7,236 nt of DNA from Anaerolineae bacterium (lineage in GTDB: Bacteria; Chloroflexota; Anaerolineae; 4572-78; NAK82): NCBI GenBank assembly GCA_025062175.1, contig JANXAX010000125.1, positions 1 to 7,236 of the forward strand, given 5' to 3'. Positions within the stretch are counted from its first letter, which is position 1. Each line of letters opens with the position of its first letter. Both the position numbers and the translations under genes were made by a program. The notes under the pieces are model-generated. The model ran no database searches. It was given only the letters and a program-made list of their open reading frames with translations, and had not been told where the DNA came from. Below, piece after piece: positions 1-6,564 of this stretch.

Positions 1-1018
1 GTGTCACCACCGTGCCGTCAGGCACCGTCACGTCCGCCACAAAAGCCATCTCGTCTGTGCACGTAGTTGGGGTCGGGGGAGGCACAGGGGTGGGTGTCGC
101 GGGCAGAGGCGTGTTAGTTGGCGGTGGCAGGGGCGTGGGCGTATCAACTGGGGCAGGAGGCAGCCCTTCCGTCGCTTGAGGCGAGGGGAGTTGAGAAATT
201 GCTTCGGTGGGCTGCATCACGGTCACCAGCACAATCGGAGAGAGGGTCTCCTGCCCATTCACGTTGTACGCCTTCGCCAACAGAGCGTGTGAACCGGGTG
301 TGCTCGGCATCCAGCGGTGCACCACCGCGAACGAGGTCTGTCCACGTGCATCCGGAGCGCTCTGCGAGGCGTACAACACGTTATCCACCCATAGATCGAT
401 GCGCGTCACCCCTCGTGCATCCTGCGCCACCACTTGAACCTCGATTTCTTGGCCTGGACTGACGATGGCGCCGTTCGGCGGCGCCGTGATCGCGACTTGG
501 GGCGGCGCGGCCGGTCCGCGTAGCAACAAAAAGGCCAATACAGCAGTGATAGCGAGTGCAGCGATTAGCAACACGAATATGACCACTGGCCACATCCACG
601 ACGAACGGGCACCTGACCCGGCGACAGGCTGGGCCGGGGTAGGCATCGGTCGTGCCGTTGGGGCACGCATCCCGATCGCGGTTGCCTCGCTCTCCGTTGC
701 TCCCACCAGCTGGACACCCACCATCACCTCACCCAGGCCAATGACATCGCCATTGCGCACAATTACCGGTGCCATGACCGGTTTCCCGTTCAGGGTGGTG
801 CCGTTTGTACTGCCCAGGTCACGTAGCACCCATTGCCCCGCCTCAAATGTGAGACTCGCATGATGGCGCGACACCTGAGGATCATCGATCACAACGCTGT
901 TGCCGGACACGCGACCGATGGTCACAGTGGGCCCGGATGCCGAAAAGGTCTGGCCGGCACGCTTACCGTGCCGGATGGTGAGATGCACCATAGGTGAGAG
1001 TGGGAAGTGAGTGCTCAT
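1..1018 (-). CDS. FHA domain membrane protein with Ig-like and NBR1-FW-like exterior (C-terminus cut by window edge)
   Basis: The reading frame is open from ATG at 1018 to the left edge: 339 codons with no stop, so the gene is partial. Residues 11-105 form an FHA phosphothreonine-binding domain, with GR at 35-36, SRHH at 50-53 and the GSTNGT loop at 69-74, all typical of a working FHA. A Pro/Ala/Thr linker (120-138) leads to one membrane helix (about 143-166, WPVVIFVLLIAALAITAVLA), followed by RG. A bacterial Ig-like region (about 173-259) and a Pro/Thr-rich linker (280-319) follow. The last 20 residues (CTDEMAF, then DVTVPDGT) look like the beginning of the NBR1 FW-type domain found in Chloroflexota surface proteins. 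The topology inferred is FHA in the cytoplasm and the Ig and FW regions outside. AGAGGAG lies 7 bases before the ATG. The role is probably a phosphorylation-linked envelope protein; ligand and kinase partner are unknown. The FHA call is firm, the FW call moderate because only its start is present. Confidence 0.88.
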   Translation of the reverse strand, partial: MSTHFPLSPMVHLTIRHGKRAGQTFSASGPTVTIGRVSGNSVVIDDPQVSRHHASLTFEAGQWVLRDLGSTNGTTLNGKPVMAPVIVRNGDVIGLGEVMVGVQLVGATESEATAIGMRAPTARPMPTPAQPVAGSGARSSWMWPVVIFVLLIAALAITAVLAFLLLRGPAAPPQVAITAPPNGAIVSPGQEIEVQVVAQDARGVTRIDLWVDNVLYASQSAPDARGQTSFAVVHRWMPSTPGSHALLAKAYNVNGQETLSPIVLVTVMQPTEAISQLPSPQATEGLPPAPVDTPTPLPPPTNTPLPATPTPVPPPTPTTCTDEMAFVADVTVPDGTVVT

Positions 1019-1377
1019 TTCCTCTCTCCTCTTGAGGGTGGCGGTCCCTCTGATCTTCGCCAGCTAAAGAGAGCGACCAATAAGCCGACGGAGCATCTCG
1101 CAGTTCAGCACTTGCCTGGTCATTTATCTCTCTTTAATACAGATTCCCAGAAAAGATGCGAACTCTCCTTCAAGCGCAGCTTGCAGAAGAGGCGATTATT
1201 TCTGCACATCTGGGCAAAGTGCTAATTGTCCCATCGAACGATTGTGCTTATATGCGGCGACGTCTTCCAGAGCGAACTTGTTCCTCCGATGCAACAGCGT
1301 GCTCAAAGGGTTCAGATCGGCATCTGCTCCGGTCGGGGTGGACGGCCGCTCGATCTCTCGTAGCGATGGCCGGGTGG
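1019..1377. other. intergenic region without a credible gene
   Basis: This stretch lies between the FHA start and the S1 terminator. Short open frames exist on the plus strand (for example from 1156), but they run antisense into the S1 gene, lack a ribosome binding site and resemble no family. I saw no tRNA, riboswitch or long repeat. It holds the FHA ribosome binding site (1026-1032) and a weak promoter candidate. Confidence 0.6.
1134..1162 (-). promoter_or_regulatory. possible promoter of the FHA gene
   Basis: On the minus strand, TTCGCA (1157-1162, 4/6 to the -35 consensus) and TATTAA (1134-1139, 4/6 to the -10) are separated by 17 bases. This would give a leader of about 110 bases before the FHA start at 1018. 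The hexamers are weak, so this is only the best candidate seen. Confidence 0.3.
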
Positions 1378-1406
1378 AAAAAGCCAGGACAAATCGCCTC
1401 CTGGCT
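1378..1406 (-). terminator. intrinsic terminator of the S1 gene
   Basis: AGCCAGGA (1382-1389) and TCCTGGCT (1399-1406) form a perfect 8-bp stem with a 9-base loop. Read on the minus strand, the stem is followed directly by a T run (A run at 1378-1382 on the plus strand). It begins 29 bases after the S1 stop codon, the expected layout of a rho-independent terminator. Confidence 0.85.
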
Positions 1407-1434
1407 CACCTCTCTAAGTTTAAGCCTCTCACAT

Positions 1435-2586
1435 TCACCCCGCCACCACCTCGCGCTCGTGAGCCGGGATGCGGCGCAGACTCAGCCCGATACGTCGTCG
1501 CTCCGGATCGATGCGAATGATCTCAAAAAGATAGGTCTTGCCCGGCGTGACCGCCTCGCTGGGATGGCGAATTTCGGTGTCGGAGAGCTCGGAAAGGTGT
1601 GCTAGCGCTTCGACTCCGATCTCAAGGCGCACGAAGGCGCCAAAGTCTGATAGATTGGTGACCGTCCCCCGGACCCGTTGCCCTACCACATAGCTCGCTT
1701 CGATGATGCTCCAAGGATCCGGTTGCATCTGGCGCAAGCTCAGGCCGATCTTACCCTGTTCTTTGTCCAAGTGGATGACGCGGACGTCCACCTCGTCCCC
1801 CACACGCAACACCTGGCTTGGATGCTTGACTGGCTGCCAGCTCAACTCGGAGAGATGTACCAAACCATCCACGCCCCCCAAATCCACGAAAGCGCCGAAA
1901 TTGGTCAGGCTGCGCACAACTCCATGCAACACCTGCCCAACCTCTAAGCTCTCGATAAACCTGCGACGTTGCTGCTCCTGCCATGTCCGCTGGGCAGCCT
2001 GCTCTGACATAACCAATCGTTTGCGCTTCCGGTCCACCTCAATAATGCGCACAACGATATCACGCCCGACCTGCGCGGCCAACCAGCTTTCCTTATCCTG
2101 CTCTGAGGCATCGCGAGGAAACCCGACCACTTGTGAGGCAGGAACAAAGCCGGGCAGTCCTTCAAAGGGCACGACAAGCCCCCCTTTATTATATTCGCTC
2201 ACCTTGCCCTCATAAATGGTGCCAGACTGCTGATACTCCTCGGCTTTCTTCCAGGCATGCTCGCGAAGTGCGAAATAGATCGATACAATGATATTGCCAT
2301 CTTGGTCCTCGGGATTAAGAATGAAAACTGGCACTTCACTCCCAAGTTTGATGGACTCGATCCCTGCTGCCTTCAGACGTTCCAAGTCACGCGAATTTAC
2401 GATGGCCTCGCGTTTGACCCCAATATCCACCACAATTTCGTTCGGCCCAATCCAGACCACCGTGCCGGTACGGATCTCACCACGTTTGGGTTCCTGGTAG
2501 TGGTACGCTTGGGAAAGGAGGTCTTCCATCGGATGGGGATCAGGCTGGATGTCTTCGGAGGCGGGCGGGATATCCTGGATGTTCAT
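1435..2586 (-). CDS. S1 repeat RNA-binding protein (ribosomal protein S1-like, four S1 domains)
   Basis: 383 residues. After an acidic N-terminal tail (1-34) there are four S1 OB-fold repeats at about 35-104, 122-194, 216-285 and 302-371. Repeats 3 and 4 are canonical, each with NFGAFV or DFGAFV, then HLSELS, then a closing IGLSLR. Repeats 1 and 2 are more divergent, as are the ribosome-binding repeats at the N-terminus of E. coli S1. A charged helix (about 195-212) links repeats 2 and 3. The family holds mRNA near the 30S subunit for translation initiation, or binds RNA more generally. At four repeats it is shorter than the six-repeat E. coli protein, but such short forms are common outside Proteobacteria. 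AAGGGGAG (2594-2601) lies 7 bases before the ATG and decides this start over Met20. It has its own promoter and terminator and so appears monocistronic. It could be the main S1 (rpsA) or a general S1 paralogue; the window cannot tell. Confidence 0.92.
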   Translation of the reverse strand: MNIQDIPPASEDIQPDPHPMEDLLSQAYHYQEPKRGEIRTGTVVWIGPNEIVVDIGVKREAIVNSRDLERLKAAGIESIKLGSEVPVFILNPEDQDGNIIVSIYFALREHAWKKAEEYQQSGTIYEGKVSEYNKGGLVVPFEGLPGFVPASQVVGFPRDASEQDKESWLAAQVGRDIVVRIIEVDRKRKRLVMSEQAAQRTWQEQQRRRFIESLEVGQVLHGVVRSLTNFGAFVDLGGVDGLVHLSELSWQPVKHPSQVLRVGDEVDVRVIHLDKEQGKIGLSLRQMQPDPWSIIEASYVVGQRVRGTVTNLSDFGAFVRLEIGVEALAHLSELSDTEIRHPSEAVTPGKTYLFEIIRIDPERRRIGLSLRRIPAHEREVVAG

Positions 2587-2613
2587 ATACTCACTCCCCT
2601 TCGTGTAAAAAGA

Positions 2614-2641
2614 ATTATATACACCCCTGGTACGATGTCAA
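2614..2641 (-). promoter_or_regulatory. strong sigma-70 promoter of the S1 gene
   Basis: On the minus strand a perfect TTGACA (2636-2641) and a perfect TATAAT (2614-2619) are separated by 16 bases. Transcription would start near 2607, giving a leader of only about 20 bases that contains the ribosome binding site at 2594-2601. A 12/12 match fits a highly expressed translation gene. Confidence 0.88.
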
Positions 2642-2680
2642 TCTAGATTTCTGATCTTCAGACAAAGTTCGAACAGAGGG

Positions 2681-2947
2681 GGAAGGACGAAGGACGAGGT
2701 ACGCAAAGGTCTACGCGACTTGCTGCACCGCGCTGGAGATCTCACGAGGCACCTGCAATCGCCATTTCAGGAACACGAACAAACCCATACAGGTGCCACT
2801 TGTGTGGAACTGGGATGGTGGGAGAAAGAGGGTCAGCTGCTCAAGATCAATTGTACCAGGTTCAACCTCCACAATAGGCTCCATCGCATGCCGCTTGTGA
2901 AGACACGACGCACCGATCTAGCTGGTCTGCTTGGTCCCGAAACATGA
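2681..2947 (+). pseudogene. possible decayed C-terminal fragment of a winged-helix transcriptional regulator
   Basis: The plus-strand frame through this stretch reads as a degraded version of the C-terminal half of ArsR/DeoR-like regulators of the SufR type. A helix-like LRDLLHRAG is followed by GWWEKEGQLLKINCTRFNLH and, later, DLAGLLG. In that family the corresponding region usually reads like an acidic/Gly segment, then NCPY, then a HPEVC metal- or cluster-binding motif, then a DLxLLxxLLG end. Here the first Cys is kept, the Pro is Thr, and the HPEVC segment is replaced by unrelated residues (HRMPLVKTRR). No helix-turn-helix domain, good start codon or ribosome binding site precedes it, and the upstream side runs into the S1 promoter. 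I infer a remnant; chance resemblance remains possible. No alignment could be run. Confidence 0.3.
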
Positions 2948-3041
2948 TCTTGGCGGAAAGTGTATCAGAAGCATTTCGATGATAAGTCGGGTGCCCGGAG
3001 CGCAAAAAGGGATCAGGGGAAGATCTCGCGCTGGCATAGAT

Positions 3042-3071
3042 TGAGTGGCCGCCAATCGTGACGGCCACTCA
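3042..3071. repeat. perfect 10-bp hairpin, possible terminator of the dehydrogenase gene
   Basis: TGAGTGGCCG (3042-3051) and CGGCCACTCA (3062-3071) pair perfectly around a 10-base loop. It lies 61 bases beyond the stop codon of the minus-strand dehydrogenase gene. On neither strand is it followed by a T run, so it is not a standard intrinsic terminator. It may end or stabilise the 3' end of that transcript. Confidence 0.55.
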
Positions 3072-3131
3072 GCAACCCAAAACATAGCCTGTTTGTTCTG
3101 CAACTTAATGGAACCGTAACGCCCGCGTCGC

Positions 3132-4391
3132 TCACCCCTGCAGATAACGTTTCTCATCCTCGGCGGTCCAGCGGGGCACCACAATGATCTCAGTGGTGCG
3201 ACGATGCGGATAAACCACTGCCTTGCCGTCCAGTGCTTGCGCTTTGATCATCTCCAGGAACTGGGGGGCGTGCTCCAGGTCCCCGATGCGCGTGATGTGA
3301 TTGCTAGCATCCACCTCGCCGGCAGCCATCAGCTCCAGGGTACGTGCGATATCCCACGGCGAGCCACCGCTGGAACCGGTGACGTTGATCTCCTGATAGT
3401 GAATGATGCTGGTGTCGAAGCCGACCACGTCCTGGCCGCGCTTCAATCCACCGAACAGGTTCAGGACGGCGCCGCGTCCTACGTAGGTCTGCGCCGCTTC
3501 GATTGCCTGCGCCGAGCCCACCGCCACGATGACGTCGTCGGCGCCGCGATAACCGGTGACCTCGTTCACCAAGTTCTTCAGGTCGGTTTGATTCGGGTTA
3601 ACAGTGAGCAACACGATGCCCAATTGCTCTGCGCGCGCAGAGAAGAGGCGCTGCACGATGTCCAGCCGTTCCTGGATGAGGTCGCTGCAGATGATCACGC
3701 GTGGGCGGTAGTACATCGCCAGTTCGACGTGCATGCGCCCCATTGCACCGGCGCCGATCACCACCGTCACACCCCCCGGCTTGAGCCCCTTGATAACGCT
3801 GCGCGCTGCCAAAGGCTTTTCTTGCACCAAGTGCACATGGTGATCCTGCGCCGAGATGACGCACGACATCGGCTCGCTGATGGCCGCATGCGCCGCTGCC
3901 ATATCCGCCTGGGGCAACGGCACCAGACAATCAGCCGCCAGCACTTCCTCAGGGATGAGAATGTATTCGGCCAGATGGCCCGGCAGGGTGTAGCCCACCG
4001 CAATTTTCTGAACCCCCTTCCCTCCATTACGGTAGCGCTCCATGTGATTGATCGGTGCATATTCCACCGCCGGCTGGATCACATAGCGCTCTCCCACACG
4101 GTAGCGCTGGCGCAGTGCTTCGCCGACTTCTACCAGGGTGACAGCACCCTCGTCTCCCAGGATGAGAGGATAGCGGCTGATGTCCCAGCCGTAGACGAGG
4201 GGATGGTCGGGGCCTTGCTCGATCAGCTTGATCAGCGAAGTGCAGATGCCGGCGGCGTCCACTCGCGCCAGCAGTTGATGCGCACCTGGCCGCGGTGTCG
4301 GTACATATTGCACACGCAGATGATCGAAGCCAGCGCCGTCGAGAGTCAGAGCACGCATCTCGGTCGGAATAACAAACTCATTGCCATTCAT
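3132..4391 (-). CDS. zinc-type medium-chain alcohol/polyol dehydrogenase, SorE-like
   Basis: 419 residues, medium-chain dehydrogenase/reductase superfamily. The N-terminal GroES-like domain contains AGIC (Cys50), LGDEG (80-81) and EPMSC (Glu173), the places where family members bind the catalytic zinc. The usual His of the GHE motif is Asp80 here, confirmed by the codon GAC. No four-Cys structural zinc lobe is seen. The Rossmann domain has GAGAMG (213-218), and Asp237 at the end of the second strand suggests NAD preference. Segments such as RYVIQPAVEY, EPMSC and GSSGG recall L-sorbose-1-phosphate reductase and sorbitol dehydrogenase-like enzymes, so a sugar, polyol or sugar-phosphate substrate is likely but not assigned. 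GAGGGGA (4399-4405) lies 7 bases before the ATG; Met12 is an alternative start. It lies 98 bases downstream of the DUF4432 gene on the same strand with no terminator visible between, suggesting one operon. Confidence 0.88.
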   Translation of the reverse strand: MNGNEFVIPTEMRALTLDGAGFDHLRVQYVPTPRPGAHQLLARVDAAGICTSLIKLIEQGPDHPLVYGWDISRYPLILGDEGAVTLVEVGEALRQRYRVGERYVIQPAVEYAPINHMERYRNGGKGVQKIAVGYTLPGHLAEYILIPEEVLAADCLVPLPQADMAAAHAAISEPMSCVISAQDHHVHLVQEKPLAARSVIKGLKPGGVTVVIGAGAMGRMHVELAMYYRPRVIICSDLIQERLDIVQRLFSARAEQLGIVLLTVNPNQTDLKNLVNEVTGYRGADDVIVAVGSAQAIEAAQTYVGRGAVLNLFGGLKRGQDVVGFDTSIIHYQEINVTGSSGGSPWDIARTLELMAAGEVDASNHITRIGDLEHAPQFLEMIKAQALDGKAVVYPHRRTTEIIVVPRWTAEDEKRYLQG

Positions 4392-4489
4392 CGCTCGATC
4401 CCCTCACCTGATTAAGGGTGGCACAGGCAGGCTAAGCTGGCAACCCGCGCCACACCCCGATTATGAACTTCTCACCCGACAGGAACGAG

Positions 4490-5530
4490 TCATCCCAAGG
4501 TCAGTACGAGCTCCACATCGTATGCGACCTTTTCACCTGGCTGCAGCATGACCAAGGTGCCGCGTTCGCGCTCGGCCACCCGTCCATCCGGATAGCAATT
4601 GCCTGGTTCAACACCCAATACATAGGTCTCACAGCCAGGCATCTTCCACTCTACCAGGCGCGGCAATGTGCGCGTGTCAAAGGTGACCGCCAGGGTTAAC
4701 GAACGCGTCCCGTCGGGCAGGGGGAAGTTCGGATTCTCCACCCGCACGGTAGCCTTACCGTCTTGGGTGATCAGCTCCTCGTGGTAATAGACACGTTCCT
4801 GATAGCCCGGAGTAGGCGCCTGGAAGCGATCGTAACCTTCCAGCGGCACGGACGGATAGCGCGGCTGCACGCGACGTGAGGGAAAATGCATACGGGTGTC
4901 CTCACTCATCAGTGGGAACCCCAGGTTGAAATGATAGAGGATCATGTGCGGCACCGGCGCGAAGCTGAGGTTCTCGACCACGTCGTGGATGACGATGCGG
5001 TTCTGACCCAGCCAGCTGCGGATTTCACGCGTCAGGCGCAGGTGCTCGCCGAAGATGATCGCCTCTTCGACGATGCCGGCGATGCGCATTTCGTACTCAT
5101 CCCCCTGCCAGCGTCCTTCGGCCACGACGTGACGTGCCGGCAGGTGATGGGCACGCCCGTGCAAGCCCAGCTCCTGATCACCGTCTCGGCACGGAACACC
5201 CACTTGAGTCAACCCACACGTCATCAGCAATCCCCCCGCTGCAGTGCGCAACCACTCCAGGCCCCGCGGATCATAGTAAGCCGGGTGGACGTCCCCGTTT
5301 GGCCCCTGCCAGCTAAAGGGGACGCCGGCGAACTCGGCCAGCGAAATGTCCAGGCAGCGCTGCGGCGTGACGTAGTAGGTCAGTCCGGCGCCCGTGCGCA
5401 CCTGAATCTGTTCCACGCCGCCCTCAAGGCCCTCGGTCAATGCCACGCGGCGGATGCCACCGATTTGCTCTAATCTGCCGGCGCGCGCTTCGAGTTCGCG
5501 CCGCGTCCAGGTACGTCCGTATAATTGCAT
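4490..5530 (-). CDS. DUF4432 family protein (aldose 1-epimerase-like)
   Basis: 346 residues from the ATG at 5530. The frame stays open upstream to 5680, but AAAGGAGAG (5537-5545) sits 6 bases before this ATG, and the upstream residues look random and cross the promoter. The sequence fits the DUF4432 branch of the galactose mutarotase-like beta-sandwich fold: LGLHGR (121-126), YHFNLGFPL (199-207) and VEPGNCYPDGR (307-317). By analogy with aldose 1-epimerases, His124, His200 and Glu308 are the likely sugar-binding or catalytic residues; this is inference. There is no signal peptide, so it is probably cytoplasmic, interconverting sugar anomers or epimers. It is the first gene of the likely operon with the dehydrogenase and is read from a good promoter at 5648-5676. 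The family is clear; the substrate is unknown. Confidence 0.87.
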   Translation of the reverse strand: MQLYGRTWTRRELEARAGRLEQIGGIRRVALTEGLEGGVEQIQVRTGAGLTYYVTPQRCLDISLAEFAGVPFSWQGPNGDVHPAYYDPRGLEWLRTAAGGLLMTCGLTQVGVPCRDGDQELGLHGRAHHLPARHVVAEGRWQGDEYEMRIAGIVEEAIIFGEHLRLTREIRSWLGQNRIVIHDVVENLSFAPVPHMILYHFNLGFPLMSEDTRMHFPSRRVQPRYPSVPLEGYDRFQAPTPGYQERVYYHEELITQDGKATVRVENPNFPLPDGTRSLTLAVTFDTRTLPRLVEWKMPGCETYVLGVEPGNCYPDGRVAERERGTLVMLQPGEKVAYDVELVLTLG

Positions 5531-5622
5531 CGAGTGCTCTCCTTTCTGGATGACTGGTCCTGTTGTTGACGACTTCAAACAGCACAATGAATCGGGACTT
5601 ACCTTGAGGCGTCCTTGAGCAT

Positions 5623-5652
5623 TTGTGCCTACAGTCCAGCTCCTGCTATGAT
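5623..5652 (+). promoter_or_regulatory. possible divergent promoter of the DUF3786 gene
   Basis: TATGAT (5647-5652, 5/6) is preceded by TTGTGC (5623-5628, 3/6) at 18 bases. The -10 overlaps the -10 of the opposite-strand promoter almost completely, so the two could not both be occupied by RNA polymerase at once. The -35 is weak. Confidence 0.4.
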
Positions 5653-5676
5653 AACAGCCGGGCGAACCTCTGGCAA
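5648..5676 (-). promoter_or_regulatory. promoter of the DUF4432-dehydrogenase unit
   Basis: On the minus strand TTGCCA (5671-5676, 5/6) and TATCAT (5648-5653, 5/6) are separated by 17 bases. Transcription would start near 5641 and give a leader of about 110 bases before the start codon at 5530. Confidence 0.65.
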
Positions 5677-5689
5677 ACATTGAGGCACA

Positions 5690-6343
5690 ATGCTGCGGTC
5701 GACCGAACCTACACCCCAGATGCGTGAATGGCTGGACCGCCTGGCGCCGGTGGTGCAGGCAGCTCAGTCAGCACTACGTGCGCGCGGCGCCGAAGCAGTA
5801 GCACGCCTGAGCGGCTGTGCACGCGACGCCGCGGGCAACTTGCGGGTGTCTCTGCTGGGCCGCGAGTATACGATCTCACCGGATGACTTTCGTGTGCGCT
5901 CTGCGATCGACCATCGTGAAGCATCTTCTTTTGTCAGCAGCCTGATCCTCACCTACTTGGCCAACGCAGATGGCACGCCGCCGGCCGGTCGTTGGATCGG
6001 TTTTCGCGAGCTGCCGGGTGGGATGTTCTATGTGCAGGCTTTCCAGAGCTACTCCGGTGGGCGCCTAGTGCGCGAGCTGCCGGGTGGCCTGATCGTCTTT
6101 CAGCACGCGGCGCAGCGCCTTGGAGGACAGGCGCTCGCCCTGGGTAGTGCGGCGTATGCCTTCGAAGTCCTTCCGCGCGTGTGGTTGGCTGTGGTCTATT
6201 GGGAAGGAGATGAGGAGTGTCCTGCCCAGGCCCAGGTGCTCTTCGACCGCAACGCCTCGCACTATTTGCCAACCGATGGATTGGCCATCCTGGGCAGTCA
6301 GCTGGTGGGGCTATTGCTCAAGGTGGCTCAGGAGACGCGCTGA
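5690..6343 (+). CDS. DUF3786 domain protein
   Basis: 217 residues, function unknown. The N-terminal helical part (about 10-45) is followed by a beta-rich DUF3786-type core: GREYTISPDDF (57-67), GRWIGFRELPGG (100-111), VLPRVWLAVVYWEGDEECPA (160-179), and the end with LFDRNASHYLPTDGLAILG. The PRV-hydrophobic-W-DEE-PA and LFD-A-YL-D motifs are the family signatures I rely on. No membrane helix or signal peptide is seen. The family is found in anaerobic bacteria and archaea. Residues 106-111 and 128-133 are both RELPGG, coded by an identical 17-base DNA repeat (see 6005-6087). GAGG lies 4 bases before the ATG, a tight spacing; Met11 is a possible alternative start. It is transcribed away from the DUF4432 gene. 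Confidence 0.82.
   Translation: MLRSTEPTPQMREWLDRLAPVVQAAQSALRARGAEAVARLSGCARDAAGNLRVSLLGREYTISPDDFRVRSAIDHREASSFVSSLILTYLANADGTPPAGRWIGFRELPGGMFYVQAFQSYSGGRLVRELPGGLIVFQHAAQRLGGQALALGSAAYAFEVLPRVWLAVVYWEGDEECPAQAQVLFDRNASHYLPTDGLAILGSQLVGLLLKVAQETR
6005..6087 (+). repeat. 17-bp direct repeat within the DUF3786 gene
   Basis: CGCGAGCTGCCGGGTGG occurs at 6005-6021 and again at 6071-6087. The offset is 66 bases, exactly 22 codons, so both copies are read in the same frame as RELPGG. Confidence 0.9.
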
Positions 6344-6467
6344 GCTGAGAGCTCCAACGGGAAACAAAGCTCAAGGGTGATCATACACCTCGAACCATCG
6401 CTATGCTACTATGACTGATCCAGGTTTTATGAGAAATTTGGTTGGATCGTCCACGTACCCGCATCTA

Positions 6468-6496
6468 TTGCATCCCCTACCAAGCCGTGTTATACT
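6468..6496 (+). promoter_or_regulatory. promoter of the DUF4870 gene
   Basis: TTGCAT (6468-6473, 3/6) and TATACT (6491-6496, 5/6) are separated by 17 bases. The start would be near 6503, about 60 bases before the start codon. The rest of the gap 6344-6564 shows no gene and no clear terminator for the preceding DUF3786 gene. Confidence 0.5.
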
Positions 6497-6564
6497 CTCT
6501 TAGAATTAAGACCGTTGTCCCCGCTGACGAGTACCCGGCACACATCCTAAAAAGGAGAGGCGTG

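Larger units (their letters stand above)
5602..5690. repeat. short repeats in the divergent control region, possible operator
   Basis: TTGTGCCT (5623-5630) and AGGCACAA (5683-5690) form an 8-bp inverted repeat whose arms flank both promoter -10 elements; the right arm reaches the DUF3786 start codon. CCTTGAG occurs twice, at 5602-5608 and 5613-5619, an 11-base period close to one helical turn. GCACAATG occurs at 5582-5589 and 5685-5692. These could be regulator half-sites, but no regulator gene is adjacent. Confidence 0.35.

Noticed and set aside
465..863. 132-residue plus-strand open frame opposite the FHA gene
   Set aside because: The minus strand carries an uninterrupted frame with textbook FHA motifs here, so this is a shadow.
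1156..1605. 149-residue plus-strand open frame overlapping the end of the S1 gene
   Set aside because: It has no ribosome binding site or family resemblance, runs through the S1 terminator and is antisense to the S1 coding region.
2684..2698. Tandem AGGACGA repeat
   Set aside because: Only two 7-base units, too short to distinguish from chance.
3204..4415. 403-residue open frame on the plus strand opposite the dehydrogenase gene
   Set aside because: Its length reflects the GC-rich codon pattern of the opposite gene. Its His/Arg/Asp-rich sequence matches no family, and the minus-strand protein has clear domain motifs.
4392..4489. Separate promoter for the dehydrogenase gene (CATAAT on the minus strand)
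   Set aside because: No acceptable -35 lies at 16-18 bases, and there is no terminator in the gap, so co-transcription is simpler.
4886..5473. 195-residue plus-strand open frame opposite the DUF4432 gene
   Set aside because: It lies wholly antisense to a recognised gene and has no family motif.
5531..5680. N-terminal extension of the DUF4432 protein by 50 residues
   Set aside because: The residues are not family-like and cross the promoter; a strong ribosome binding site marks the ATG at 5530.
6442..6564. N-terminal extension of the DUF4870 protein by 41 residues
   Set aside because: It spans the -35/-10 elements, and the ribosome binding site sits before the ATG at 6565.
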